From positions 311,176 to 375,175 of the forward strand of contig PGXV01000006.1 of NCBI GenBank assembly GCA_002839315.1: a DNA stretch of 64,000 bases, written 5' to 3'. This document shows, piece after piece, positions 1 through 8,353 of this stretch. Both the position numbers and the translations under genes were made by a program. Position 1 is the first letter of the stretch, and each line of letters starts with the position of its first letter. Under the pieces are notes generated by a model. It saw nothing but the letters and a program-made list of their open reading frames with translations. It searched no databases and was not told where the DNA came from. The stretch comes from Spirochaetae bacterium HGW-Spirochaetae-3 (GTDB lineage Bacteria; Spirochaetota; Spirochaetia; Treponematales; UBA12059).

Positions 1-189
1 GTAGTACCTGGATTCTTCGTCGACGAGCGAATCGAGGCCGACGGCGCGGGCTATCGCGTCCAGCTCGCCGGAGCTGATACCCTTTTCGGCCAGATCGACG
101 AAGTGGTAGCCGACGTCGCGGTCCTTGAAGAACCGCTCCGCCTTGCGGGTCGCCTGGCATTTACGAGTTCCGAAGATCTGTAGCGCCAT
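1..189 (-). CDS. ArsC/Spx-like thioredoxin-fold protein, 3' end cut by the window
   Basis: The visible 63 residues begin at an ATG at 189 with a good ribosome site (GGAGGTTC) just upstream. The protein opens with IFGTRKCQATRKAERFF, the pattern of the ArsC/Spx/YffB family: a short beta strand, a Cys in the first loop, then a basic helix. The Cys is followed by x-x-Thr, not the CxxC redox pair of Spx, and the arsenate-reductase CX5R loop is not seen, so true arsenate reductase activity is doubtful. Members of this family are small cytosolic proteins of about 110-120 residues; roughly half is present here. Family assignment is fairly secure, function is not. Confidence 0.75.
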   Translation of the reverse strand, partial: MALQIFGTRKCQATRKAERFFKDRDVGYHFVDLAEKGISSGELDAIARAVGLDSLVDEESRYY

Positions 190-222
190 AGTGAACCTCC
201 CCGGTCGGAATTCGAGATCCGT

Positions 223-251
223 ATAATACTACTACCGCCCGATTATTCCAA
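223..251 (-). promoter_or_regulatory. Possible sigma70-type promoter for the ArsC-like gene
   Basis: Read on the minus strand, TTGGAA and TATTAT are separated by 17 nt, about 35 nt upstream of the start codon at 189. The match is 4/6 and 5/6 to consensus. On the other strand the same AT-rich patch reads TATAAT but has no plausible -35. Confidence 0.35.
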
Positions 252-301
252 TCGACGAGCGAGGACCGTCGCCGCCGCTCGTAGCAGCACAGGCGTTTTC
301 C

Positions 302-633
302 ATGATCGGCTGCGAGAACATGAAACGGTCGACCAAGTCGACCGGTTCCGCGCAGGTCGCGTCCAGGGCCGTTTCCGGCATGCACGGCGGCATGACCGTT
401 GAAGTTACCCTTTCCGATAGAAGGATCGAGAAGGTCGTCGTCAAGGCCCAGAACGGGGCCTCCGGCGTTTCCGACACGGGCATCGCGCCATGGGCTGCCC
501 CGCGATTACCCCGAGGACCGAGATCCATGAAATCCGGGGCCAGGTTATTCCCGGGCTCTTCGCGGCCGGCGCGCACGGCTACATAGCCGGCCGGGTAGCC
601 GCCGACGGGGCTTTTATTCCTATGCGTATATAG
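302..633 (+). pseudogene. Remnant of an FMN/FAD fumarate-reductase-like flavoprotein
   Basis: Two pieces of one protein family lie in different frames. In frame from 302, residues around 380-480 read like half of an FMN-binding domain (GMHGGMTVEVTLSD, then KVVVKAQN and GVSDTGIA). From about 490 the next frame reads RGQVIPGLFAAG and GYIAGRVAADGA, the end of an FAD_binding_2 domain, stopping at 633. This order (FMN domain, then FAD domain) is that of flavocytochrome c / urocanate-reductase-like proteins, but some 400 residues of the FAD domain are missing and the usual glycine-rich stretch after FAAG is shortened. A frame change plus large deletions indicate decay. An expressed short protein from either frame cannot be excluded but seems unlikely. 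Confidence 0.6.
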
Positions 634-715
634 CTACGAAAAGCATGAGAAGCGTACTTCTCAAAAGATACACGGCGCGGTATTGTCCTGTGGAAATAAT
701 GAAAGGGAGTGGGAC

Positions 716-2065
716 ATGAGTACTGAGCTAAAGAAAAAATTCGGGCTCTTCACCGCTATAGCGATGGTAGTAGGAATCGTGATCGGCAGCGGCGTCTTCT
801 TCAAGGCCGAGAAGATACTGACCGCGACAGGCGGGAACCTGCCGCTGGGCATCCTCGCCTGGGTCATCGGCGGCATCATCATGATAGCCTGCGCGTATAC
901 CTTCTCGGTGATGGCGACTCGATACGAGCATATAAACGGTATCGTCGATTACGCCGAGGCGACGATGGGCAAGACCTACGGATACTACGTCGGCTGGTTC
1001 ATGGCCATAATCTACTATCCGACGCTGACGTCCGTCCTCGCGTGGGTATCCGCGCGCTATACGGCGGTGCTGTTCGGATGGAGCATCACGGGCGGAGAAT
1101 GCATGACGATCGCCGCCTTCTTCCTAACGGCGAGCTATGCCCTCAACGCGCTGTCTCCGACGCTCGCGGGCAAATTCCAGGTATCTACCACCGTCATAAA
1201 GCTCGTTCCGCTCCTGATCATGGCGGTCGTCGGAACCGTCGTCGGCCTCGGTAGCGGTATGATAGTACGGAATTTTACGACCGTCGTCTCGAGGGTCGAC
1301 ACGGCGACCGCTCTCTTTACCGCCGTCGTCGCGACGGCCTTCGCCTACGAGGGCTGGATCATCGCTACCAGCATCAACGCGGAGCTAAAGGATTCCAAGA
1401 AGAACCTGCCCATAGCGCTGGTGGTCGGAACCTTTACGGTGATGCTCGTATACATTCTCTACTACGTCGGCCTGTCGGGGGCCGTCGCCAACGAGACGCT
1501 GATGGCCGGCGGACAGGAAGGCGCCAGGCTCGCCTTCGAGACGCTGTTCTCCGGCCTCGGAGGAACCTTGATATTCGTATTCGTCATCATATCGTGCCTG
1601 GGTACCCTGAACGGATTGATGCTCGGTTGCACCAGGGGCGTCTATTCCATCGCCGCGCGAGGCAAGGGGCCCAATCCGTCCATGTTCAAGCAGGTAGACG
1701 CTGTTACCAACATGCCCACGAATTCGTCCGTCCTCGGTTTGTTGCTGTGCGGAGTCTGGCTTGCGTTCTTCTATGGCGCCAATCTCACCGCGCCATGGTT
1801 CGGTTTTTTCTGCTTCGATTCCTCCGAACTCCCGATCGTAACCATCTATGCCCTGTATATTCCCATCTTCATAATGCTGATGAGGAACGAGAAGGAGCTC
1901 CCGGCCTTCAAGCGATTCTTTATGCCCGTTCTAGCCATACTGGGCAGCCTCTTCATGATCGTCGCCGCCGTATTCTCGCATCGCATGGCGGTCGCGGCTT
2001 ACCTCATCGTATTCGCGGCGGTCATGCTCATCGGTTCCCTGTACTCGAAGGAGAAGGCGCGCTAG
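716..2065 (+). CDS. APC-family amino acid permease
   Basis: A 449-residue integral membrane protein. It begins with a short charged N-terminus followed by GLFTAIAMVVGIVIGSGVF, the classic first transmembrane helix of the amino acid-polyamine-organocation (APC) superfamily with its unwound G(S/T)G segment. About 11-12 hydrophobic helices follow, and the length is normal for the family. The start at 716 is chosen because GGGAG lies 7-12 nt upstream; an in-frame ATG at 683 has no ribosome site. It is expected to be a secondary transporter for an amino acid in the inner membrane; substrate cannot be read from sequence. It stands alone between a pseudogene and a sensor kinase, so context gives no substrate hint. 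Confidence 0.85.
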   Translation: MSTELKKKFGLFTAIAMVVGIVIGSGVFFKAEKILTATGGNLPLGILAWVIGGIIMIACAYTFSVMATRYEHINGIVDYAEATMGKTYGYYVGWFMAIIYYPTLTSVLAWVSARYTAVLFGWSITGGECMTIAAFFLTASYALNALSPTLAGKFQVSTTVIKLVPLLIMAVVGTVVGLGSGMIVRNFTTVVSRVDTATALFTAVVATAFAYEGWIIATSINAELKDSKKNLPIALVVGTFTVMLVYILYYVGLSGAVANETLMAGGQEGARLAFETLFSGLGGTLIFVFVIISCLGTLNGLMLGCTRGVYSIAARGKGPNPSMFKQVDAVTNMPTNSSVLGLLLCGVWLAFFYGANLTAPWFGFFCFDSSELPIVTIYALYIPIFIMLMRNEKELPAFKRFFMPVLAILGSLFMIVAAVFSHRMAVAAYLIVFAAVMLIGSLYSKEKAR

Positions 2066-2134
2066 CCGTATCCACGATACGGCTCTCCCTGCGAGATCGC
2101 GCGGGAGAGCCGGTCCGCGCTCGCGGTGACGAGC

Positions 2135-2164
2135 CTGGCAATACCGTTACCGGTCGACTATGCT
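2135..2164 (+). promoter_or_regulatory. Promoter placed for a leaderless sensor kinase transcript
   Basis: CTGGCA (2135-2140), an 18-nt spacer and TATGCT (2159-2164) end exactly 6 nt before the ATG at 2171. Each hexamer matches consensus at 4/6. No Shine-Dalgarno precedes the ATG. Confidence 0.4.
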
Positions 2165-2170
2165 AGTTCA

Positions 2171-4621
2171 ATGGCCGTATCGCGTTCGGAGTCGCGAAAG
2201 ATCGATCCTCTCCCGCCTCGTCCGCAGGCCGGGAAGCTGCGCCGTATAGGCTCCAGGCTGGTCGCGCTAGGCGTCGGAAGCGTTTTCGTTACCGCGATAG
2301 CGCTCGTCGTCATCGCCGTCCGCCTAAGCGCCTCTTACGCGCTTCTCGCGCGAGAAGAGGTCGATGCGCTGATACTCCAGGATCTCGACCACATCACAAC
2401 AGGAGTCTACAACCTCGTCAGCGCCGAGGGCGAAGCCTTCTCCGAGGAACTGCTTCGAAGCCTCGGCGTGGCCCGCGCGTTCCTGCGGCAATCTGGCGGC
2501 ATCGGATTCGGCGCGCCCCTCGTGCCATGGGAGGCCGTCGACCAATTCAGCGGTACATCCGCAACGATAGCGCTGCCGCGCATGCTGGTCGGAGGCGCGT
2601 GGCAAGGATACAGCGCCGACCCGGCGGTCTCGAGCCCCTTCGTCGACGCGACGGCCGGATTGCTGGGCGTCACGGTTACGCTCTTCCAGCGCATGAACGA
2701 GCGCGGCGACATGCTGCGAGCCGCGACGACCGTTCGGAAAGGCAATGGCACGAGAGCTATCGGCACCTATATACCTGCGGTCATGCCCGATGGTTCGAAG
2801 AACCCCGTGATCGCGGCCGTGATGGACGGCCGCGTCTTCTCGGGGCGCGCCGTCGTGGTCGACGACTGGTACCTCACGGCCTACGAGGCGCTCCGATCCC
2901 CGGAAGGGGCGATCGTCGGCATGCTCTACGTAGGGCAGCGTCAATCCGCCATAGAGTCCCGCGTACGCGCCGCGATCGTCGGTACCCGGATCGGAAAGAC
3001 GGGATACGTATACGTGCTATCGGGGAAAGGGGAGAATCCCGGGCGCTATATCGTCTCGCAGAACGGGGCCCGGGACGGCGAGATAATATGGGACCTCGTC
3101 GATCCGGACGGGCGGTATGTCACGCGGGACGTCGTCGACGCGGCTCTTCCGCTCAAGCCGGGAGAGTTGGCTACGATCCGCTACCGCTGGCTTAATCCCG
3201 GAGAGACGGAACCCCGATGGAAGATCGCGCGCCTGGCGTACTACGCGCCATGGGACTGGGTCATCGGGGCAAGCGCCTACGAGGACGAGCTGGGCGAATA
3301 CCGTACCGTGCTCGAGCGGGGCAGGATAGGGATGTCAATAGCCATGGCCGTCGCCGGACTGGCCATCATGATTCTCGGCGGGACCTCCTCGGGCTTCATC
3401 GCGAGGGGAATCGCCCGTCCTCTGGTCGCCTTGGCGGGATCGGCCAGGGCCTACGCGCGCGGAGAGGACTGGCTGCCGGTCGTCGTCGATACGTACGAAG
3501 AAGTCTCCGACCTCTCCTCTACGTTCGACGTGATGACGGGGCGCATCAAGGAGACGATGCGGAGCCTTCAGGATAGCGAGGAGAAATATAGGGGCGTCTA
3601 CGAGAACGCGCTGGAAGGAATATTCAGGACGAGCTTCGAAGGCGCGATACTTGATGCGAATCCAGCGATGGCCCGCATGCTCGGATACCCTGATGCTACG
3701 GCCCTCAAGGCCGCTGTCGGCGACGACGTAGCGTCGGTATACGCCAGGCGGGAGGATCGCGAGGCCTTGTTGATGGACCTTCGCGAGCGAGGCGTCTCGC
3801 TAGGCCGCGAGTTCCAATACCGCAGGGTAGACGGTTCCTTGCTGTGGGTTTCCGTGCATGCCAGAGAGATACGCGCCGAGGACGGATCGACCCTCGGCAT
3901 CGAGGGCCTCGTCACCGATATCAACGCCCGAAAGCGCTCCGAGATAATCCTGCGGGCGACCCTGGCCCAAAAGGATACGCTCCTCAAGGAAGTGCATCAC
4001 CGTGTCAAGAATAACCTGCAGATACTCGTCAGTCTCCTGGAGTTGGAGGCGAGCGAGCCCCACGACGACGAAGGCCTGACGATCCTGCGCGTTTTTTCGG
4101 ACCGGGTCCGGGCGATGGCCGATATTCACGAGATGGTCTACCAATCGAACGACATGAACAGCGTAGACATGGTGGCGTTCACGAGGAACGCGGCGGCGAG
4201 GCTCTATCGCACCTATCGAGACCGCTTCAGCGAGGCCGTGTTCCGTATCGACGGAACCGGTTTCTCCCTCGGGCTCGAACAAGCCATCCCGTGCGGCCTG
4301 CTCATTAACGAGATACTATCCAATTCGTTCCGTCACGCCTTCCCTAAGGACTCGATCGAGAGTGGTTCTATCCTTGTTCGCTTCGGGATCGCGGAGGACG
4401 GGCGGGTAGAGCTGCTATTGTCGGACGACGGCGTCGGGATGCCGGAAGGATTAGCGCTTCGCGCCGGCGCGAGGCTGGGTATAACGCTTATCGAGGTGCT
4501 ATCCGAGCAAATAGGAGCGAAGCTCGAAATCGGGCGCGCGTCGGGGACTAGCTATACGGTGCGCTTCACCCCGGCCCCCGACGCGTCAGCGTTGGCGCCC
4601 GGGCGCGCGCTATTCACCTAG
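2171..4621 (+). CDS. Membrane sensor histidine kinase (Cache, HAMP, PAS, HisKA_2)
   Basis: About 816 residues. One transmembrane helix lies near residues 25-50, then a periplasmic Cache_3/Cache_2-like ligand-binding region to about 380 (contains GKTGYVYVLSG and YYAPWDWVIGASAY, typical of Cache domains), a second helix near 385-405, a HAMP linker, a PAS domain at about 470-590 and a HisKA_2/HATPase kinase. The phospho-accepting His sits in KEVHHRVKNNLQILVSLLEL; the ATP site shows NEILSNSFRHAFP and DDGVGMP. It should autophosphorylate in response to a small molecule and pass phosphate to a regulator encoded elsewhere, since none is adjacent. An upstream GTG at 2126 is in frame, but the ATG at 2171 has a -10 box at the distance seen for other leaderless genes here. 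The 3' end overlaps the convergent neighbour by 12 nt. Confidence 0.88.
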   Translation: MAVSRSESRKIDPLPPRPQAGKLRRIGSRLVALGVGSVFVTAIALVVIAVRLSASYALLAREEVDALILQDLDHITTGVYNLVSAEGEAFSEELLRSLGVARAFLRQSGGIGFGAPLVPWEAVDQFSGTSATIALPRMLVGGAWQGYSADPAVSSPFVDATAGLLGVTVTLFQRMNERGDMLRAATTVRKGNGTRAIGTYIPAVMPDGSKNPVIAAVMDGRVFSGRAVVVDDWYLTAYEALRSPEGAIVGMLYVGQRQSAIESRVRAAIVGTRIGKTGYVYVLSGKGENPGRYIVSQNGARDGEIIWDLVDPDGRYVTRDVVDAALPLKPGELATIRYRWLNPGETEPRWKIARLAYYAPWDWVIGASAYEDELGEYRTVLERGRIGMSIAMAVAGLAIMILGGTSSGFIARGIARPLVALAGSARAYARGEDWLPVVVDTYEEVSDLSSTFDVMTGRIKETMRSLQDSEEKYRGVYENALEGIFRTSFEGAILDANPAMARMLGYPDATALKAAVGDDVASVYARREDREALLMDLRERGVSLGREFQYRRVDGSLLWVSVHAREIRAEDGSTLGIEGLVTDINARKRSEIILRATLAQKDTLLKEVHHRVKNNLQILVSLLELEASEPHDDEGLTILRVFSDRVRAMADIHEMVYQSNDMNSVDMVAFTRNAAARLYRTYRDRFSEAVFRIDGTGFSLGLEQAIPCGLLINEILSNSFRHAFPKDSIESGSILVRFGIAEDGRVELLLSDDGVGMPEGLALRAGARLGITLIEVLSEQIGAKLEIGRASGTSYTVRFTPAPDASALAPGRALFT

Positions 4622-5818
4622 CTTCCCCAATGCTTCCTCGTACATGTCCTCGACGGCCCACATCATACGGTATTCGGGGTAATCGCCCATAAGCCTCTCG
4701 CATATAGCCTTCATACCCTTCCAGTCTTCGCGCTCCCTTGATACGAACAGGCGCTGGTAAATAACCTCGGGCAGGAAGGCGTCGCCGGGATATCCCGACT
4801 CGGCCGCATCAGCCCATCTGAGTATCTCGTCGCGACAGCGGGCGGCGAGCGTCTCGTCGTCGAAGTACTCCTCTGCCTTGTCGCCTAATTCGCCGAGTAG
4901 GTTCTGCAGGTTCCATATCGCCTGAACGGGCGTTTCCCCGTTGAGTACGGCGGGTCTGGCGTTATAGAAGGCGGATACTTCCGCCGCGTCCTTCCAGCCG
5001 AATCGGGCCGGATCGGCGATAGCGTCGCCGAAGGAATAGAATACGGGAGCGGTGATGCGCCGACTCAAGTCCGCGATGTCGGCCGCCAGCGCGTTCATCT
5101 CGCGTCGGTATCGCTGACGCTTGAAATCCTTGAGGTAACGGTAGGCCTCCTCGAGTCCCTTGCCCGGCTTCAGGAATAGCGGGTCCTGTCGGCTCGACTG
5201 CCCGAAGAAATCCACTGCGTCGGCGTAGCAGCCGGCGTCCAGGTAATCGAGGCCCCTATAGTAGGATCTAGCCGCCGGCAAGGACTCTGTCGCTACGGTG
5301 AACCTGGCCGGGTCGGCGCCCAGGCCGCGGGCCAACGCGGCGGCGAGCTCGCGTTCGAGCGACAGCGCCGACTCGGGACGCCCCGTAACCGAAGCGGCGC
5401 AGAGGATCTTGCCGGATTCCGTTTCCACGGCCCTGGCGTCGGCGCGAAGCTCCGTTCCGCTAGCGGCGAAGGACCCGTAGACGAGGATACCGGCGCTCAA
5501 CAACCGGCCTATACGAGGCGCGCTTGAATCGTCGACCATGCCGGATAGCGAAAGCTCTTGCTCGCGGAATAGCCTCTCCAGCTCTTCCCGCTCGATTATC
5601 TGGAATCCCCCGGCGTTCGCCAGGTCCGTGACGAGCATGTCCGCGAGACCCTTGGATAGCCACGCAGAGTCGACGTCGCCGGTCGTGTTGGAGAAATACA
5701 GGACGGACAGCGTCCTGGCGGCTTCTTGCGCGAAGCCGCCGCTGACGGATACGGCGAAGAGGACTACCGCGAGCGAGGCTACGCGGCGGATGAGGCGCGG
5801 TGCTTTTTTCGTTGACAT
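4610..5818 (-). CDS. Exported CsgG/FlgO-like protein with tetratricopeptide-like C-terminus
   Basis: 402 residues with a signal peptide (RRVASLAVVLFAVSVSGGFAQ). Residues about 30-160 look like the CsgG/FlgO/TolB-N type alpha-beta domain found in spirochaete exported proteins: LSVLYFSNTTG, WLSKGLADMLVTDLA, IIEREELERLFREQEL and ILVYGSFAASG are its recurring blocks. The remainder is helical and contains repeats around AARSYYRGLDYLDAGCYADAV that resemble TPRs. It is probably periplasmic or on the inner face of the outer membrane; no enzyme motif is visible. It is the first of two CsgG-like proteins in the window (the other is at 17029). There is no ribosome site; the -10-like TATCAT ends 6 nt upstream of the ATG, suggesting a leaderless transcript. 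Confidence 0.75.
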   Translation of the reverse strand: MSTKKAPRLIRRVASLAVVLFAVSVSGGFAQEAARTLSVLYFSNTTGDVDSAWLSKGLADMLVTDLANAGGFQIIEREELERLFREQELSLSGMVDDSSAPRIGRLLSAGILVYGSFAASGTELRADARAVETESGKILCAASVTGRPESALSLERELAAALARGLGADPARFTVATESLPAARSYYRGLDYLDAGCYADAVDFFGQSSRQDPLFLKPGKGLEEAYRYLKDFKRQRYRREMNALAADIADLSRRITAPVFYSFGDAIADPARFGWKDAAEVSAFYNARPAVLNGETPVQAIWNLQNLLGELGDKAEEYFDDETLAARCRDEILRWADAAESGYPGDAFLPEVIYQRLFVSREREDWKGMKAICERLMGDYPEYRMMWAVEDMYEEALGKLGE

Positions 5819-5824
5819 GCCTAG

Positions 5825-5830
5825 ATGATA
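5825..5830 (-). promoter_or_regulatory. -10 element for a leaderless CsgG-like transcript
   Basis: On the minus strand TATCAT (5/6 match to TATAAT) ends 6 nt before the ATG at 5818. No convincing -35 is seen 17-18 nt further upstream, so the element is supported mainly by its position. Confidence 0.35.
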
Positions 5831-5890
5831 GCCGCCATACCGGCGCTCAGTATAGTCCGGAGGCGCTTTCCGCCTCGTCTCTGGGAAATA

Positions 5891-5919
5891 TTGTAAATCC
5901 GATGGATATTGGTTATTGT
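5891..5919 (+). promoter_or_regulatory. Promoter for a leaderless GntR transcript
   Basis: TTGTAA (5891-5896), a 17-nt spacer and TATTGT (5914-5919) end 6 nt before the ATG at 5926. This geometry recurs at other genes of the window that lack a ribosome site. Confidence 0.4.
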
Positions 5920-5925
5920 ATCACG

Positions 5926-6597
5926 ATGGCATTGCACGGTAACGGTCGGATCATATCGACGATCAAGGATCAGGTATATTCCGTCATCAAGGAAAATATC
6001 CTCAACGAGCATTTCAAGCCCGGGCAGCGGCTCCAGGAGCTCCAGATCGCGAAAGAGCTGAACGTCAGCCGCTCCCCGGTACGGAGCGCCATCAACGAGT
6101 TGATAGGCGAGGGCTTGCTCGAGAGCATCCCGAATAAAAGCGTCATGGTCAGGCGCCTCTCCGAGAAGGACATCGTCGACGCCTACGAGTTCCGCCTCAT
6201 CGTCGAGGGATTCGCCGTCCAGCGGACGATAGAACTGATGGATGGCGCCATAGCCGAGCGGCTTCGCACGTTCCGGAGCGATTTCGCGAGTCACGACGAC
6301 TTCGGCGCTATCCAGGAATACATAAAAATCGACACCGCGTTTCACGAATTCCTCGTGTCTACCGCGGGGAACGCTATCCTGATCGACTCGCTCGACAAGG
6401 TATCCATGCTTATTACTCCGTTCCGCGTTTTTTCCTTATCCAGCCAGCAGCGGTTCCTCGACTCGATCGATGAGCATACGGGCTTGATCGACGCGATACT
6501 CGATCGGGACGCGGTCCGCGCCGCGGATATCTGCACTGCGCACCTCCGTCTCGCTAAGGAAGAGATCATAAAGCATCTCCGCTCTGCCAACCTCTGA
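5926..6597 (+). CDS. GntR-family transcriptional regulator (FCD type)
   Basis: 223 residues from the ATG at 5926. The N-terminal winged helix shows ILNEHFKPGQRLQELQIAKE and VSRSPVRSAINELIGEGLLE, the hallmark of GntR proteins; the C-terminal two thirds is the helical FCD ligand domain (EFRLIVEGFAVQR, DTAFHEFLVSTAGN, DEHTGLIDAILDRD, and AADICTAHL), whose His/Asp residues usually bind a metal and a carboxylic acid. FCD regulators typically control organic-acid or sugar-acid genes, and it is followed, after its own terminator, by such genes, whose promoter carries a perfect palindrome. It is therefore very likely their regulator, probably a repressor relieved by the hydroxy-acid substrate (inference). 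An alternative ATG at 5902 adds eight residues. Confidence 0.9.
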   Translation: MALHGNGRIISTIKDQVYSVIKENILNEHFKPGQRLQELQIAKELNVSRSPVRSAINELIGEGLLESIPNKSVMVRRLSEKDIVDAYEFRLIVEGFAVQRTIELMDGAIAERLRTFRSDFASHDDFGAIQEYIKIDTAFHEFLVSTAGNAILIDSLDKVSMLITPFRVFSLSSQQRFLDSIDEHTGLIDAILDRDAVRAADICTAHLRLAKEEIIKHLRSANL

Positions 6598-6639
6598 CGC
6601 CGCTCGATATATATTCCGATAGTAGGCCGAGCGCCTTGA

Positions 6640-6670
6640 GAGCCATGCGTCTTCCGCATGGCTCTTTTTT
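6640..6670 (+). terminator. Intrinsic terminator of the GntR gene
   Basis: A perfect 10-bp stem (GAGCCATGCG / CGCATGGCTC) with a 5-nt loop is followed by six T. It separates the regulator transcript from the larA-like operon. Confidence 0.9.
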
Positions 6671-6671
6671 A

Positions 6672-6699
6672 TTGACATGACTCAATACCCGTGTATTAT
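6672..6699 (+). promoter_or_regulatory. sigma70-type promoter of the larA-like operon
   Basis: TTGACA (6672-6677), a 16-nt spacer and TATTAT (6694-6699) lie about 65 nt upstream of the larA-like start. The -35 is a perfect consensus and overlaps the end of the GntR terminator; the -10 lies inside the operator palindrome. Confidence 0.7.
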
Positions 6700-6712
6700 G
6701 TATACATAATAC
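6693..6712 (+). promoter_or_regulatory. Operator: perfect 20-bp palindrome over the -10 box
   Basis: GTATTATGTATACATAATAC is a perfect inverted repeat centred on ATGTATACAT, similar in core to operators bound by FCD-type GntR regulators (TTGTATACAA-like). A partial third half-site, ACATAATACC, follows directly. Its overlap with the -10 predicts repression, most likely by the GntR protein encoded upstream. Confidence 0.75.
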
Positions 6713-6765
6713 ATAATACCTAGTGTCGTTCTACATCGCCCGTTCGAGGGCAAAGGAGTGCAACG

Positions 6766-8034
6766 TTGTTCATTGATTTGCCGTATGATTCCGGCCGTAT
6801 ACAGCTGTCGATCGTCGACGAGCGGGTTGCCGGCATACTGACCGTACCTGGCCGCGGTACGACGGGCCGTTCGCAGGAAGACATCATCCGCGACGCGCTC
6901 CGATCGCCTATAGGCTCGAAGCCTCTATCCGAGCTGGCCGTAGGGAAAAACAAGGTCGTCGTCATCACGAGCGATCATACGAGGGCTGTCCCCAGCGCAC
7001 TGACTCTTCCCCTGCTGCTCGAGGAGGTACGCAAGGGGAATCCCGACGCCGATATCACCGTCCTCGTCGCCACCGGGCTGCACCGGGGCATGACGCCTGA
7101 GGAGATGAAAGCCAAGTTCGGCGAGGCCGTCTGCGCCAGCGAGCGTATCGTCAACCACGACGCGTACGATACGGACGGATTCGTCGACCTGGGCGTCCTG
7201 CCGTCGGGTAGCAAGTGCGAGATAAGCAGGCTGGCAACCGAGGCCGACCTGCTCGTCTCCGAGGGCTTCATCGAACCCCACTTCTTCGCCGGCTTCTCCG
7301 GGGGACGCAAGAGCGTGCTGCCCGGCGTCGCCTCCCAGGACTGCGTCAACATTAACCACAGCGCGAGCGCCATCCAGCATCCGCGGGCGGCTACCGGAGT
7401 CTTATCGGGTAATCCGATACACGAGGATATGATCAAGGCCGCCAGGATGGCGAACCTGGCGTTCATATTCAACGTGCTCCTCGACGAGGAGAAGCGCGTC
7501 ATAGCCGCGTTCTGCGGCGACGCCGACGCCGCGCACCGGGCCGGCTGCGAATTCCTCCTCGACCGGAGCGGCGTCGATCCCGTCAAGGCGGACATCGTCG
7601 TCACGACGAACGGCGGCTACCCCCTCGACCAGAACCTGTACCAGTGCCCCAAGGGCCTCGACGCGGCCCTTGCCTGCGTCAACGACGGCGGCGTGATCAT
7701 ACTCGTCGCGGCGTGCAAGGACGGCCTCGGCGGCGAGAATTTCGGCCGCATGATGCTCGAGGGAACGCCCCGGGAACTGCTCGACCGCATCCTGGCCACC
7801 GCGCCGGAGAAGACGGTCTCCGAGCAATGGTGCGTGCAGCGATTCGCCGACGCGCTGATCAAGTACAGGATCATCCTGGTGACGGCCGGCATTGACCGCG
7901 CCACCGTAGAGAGAATGAACTTCATATACGCGGAGACCGTCGACGAGGCCTTGTGCAAGGCGTACGAACTGACGGGTCCTCGATCAAAGGTCGCGATACT
8001 GCCGGACGGCGTCTCGGTTATCGTGAGGAGGTAG
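6766..8034 (+). CDS. larA: LarA-family nickel-pincer racemase/epimerase
   Basis: 422 residues, starting at a TTG with AAAGGAGTG 7 nt upstream. The family (lactate racemase, DUF2088) uses a nickel-pincer nucleotide tethered to a Lys to racemise 2-hydroxy acids by hydride transfer. The signature residues are present: SDHTRAVP, TGLHRGMTPEE (H106), EPHFFAGFSGGRKSVLPG (H172 and the cofactor Lys K182) and NHSASA (H198). These sit two positions below the catalytic His, cofactor Lys and nickel-ligand His I recall for Lactobacillus LarA. Family members act on lactate, malate, hydroxyglutarate, phenyllactate or gluconate, so the substrate is open; the neighbouring UxaA-like dehydratase and GntP permease favour a sugar acid. 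The cofactor genes larB, larC and larE are not in the window. Confidence 0.88.
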   Translation: MFIDLPYDSGRIQLSIVDERVAGILTVPGRGTTGRSQEDIIRDALRSPIGSKPLSELAVGKNKVVVITSDHTRAVPSALTLPLLLEEVRKGNPDADITVLVATGLHRGMTPEEMKAKFGEAVCASERIVNHDAYDTDGFVDLGVLPSGSKCEISRLATEADLLVSEGFIEPHFFAGFSGGRKSVLPGVASQDCVNINHSASAIQHPRAATGVLSGNPIHEDMIKAARMANLAFIFNVLLDEEKRVIAAFCGDADAAHRAGCEFLLDRSGVDPVKADIVVTTNGGYPLDQNLYQCPKGLDAALACVNDGGVIILVAACKDGLGGENFGRMMLEGTPRELLDRILATAPEKTVSEQWCVQRFADALIKYRIILVTAGIDRATVERMNFIYAETVDEALCKAYELTGPRSKVAILPDGVSVIVRR

Positions 8035-8038
8035 GAAG

Positions 8039-8353
8039 ATGGAAGATATGGCCAAGGCTATCCAGAATCACGAGTCAGACAACGTCGCCACGGTATTCGA
8101 CGTGGTCAAGGCGGGTTCCAGCGTCAGGGTATTCGACAAGAAGGGGAACACGACCGAGCTGGCGGTCTCGAGCGACATCCCGTACGGCCACAAAGTCGCC
8201 CTCGTCGCGATAGCCGAGGGCGAGCAGGTGACGAAGTACGGCGAGGAGATAGGCGTCGCTACAAAGGCTATCGAGCCCGGTCAGCACGTGCACGTCCATA
8301 ATATCGACAGCATACGCGGACGAGGCGACTGGGCCGCGAAGGAGGGCAAGTAA
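8039..8353 (+). CDS. UxaA-family dehydratase, small SAF-domain subunit
   Basis: 104 residues. The core is a SAF domain like the N-terminus of altronate/galactarate dehydratases (IPYGHKVALVAIAEGEQVTKYGEEIG, shown here as a pattern of fewer blocks: IPYGHKVALV, VTKYGEEIG, and HVHNIDS). In many bacteria this domain is fused to the catalytic part; here, as in sulfolactate sulfo-lyase (SuyA) and some UxaA homologues, it is separate. A strong GGAGG lies upstream, partly inside the larA-like gene, and the stop codon overlaps the next start (TAATG), implying coupled translation and a 1:1 complex with the large subunit. Confidence 0.85.
   Translation: MEDMAKAIQNHESDNVATVFDVVKAGSSVRVFDKKGNTTELAVSSDIPYGHKVALVAIAEGEQVTKYGEEIGVATKAIEPGQHVHVHNIDSIRGRGDWAAKEGK

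Noticed and set aside
236-248. CCCGATTATTCC as a sigma-28 box
   Set aside because: It lacks the GCCG core in register and any TAAA-like element 15-16 nt upstream.
683-715. Upstream ATG at 683 as start of the permease
   Set aside because: It lacks a ribosome site, and GGGAG is correctly spaced only for the ATG at 716.
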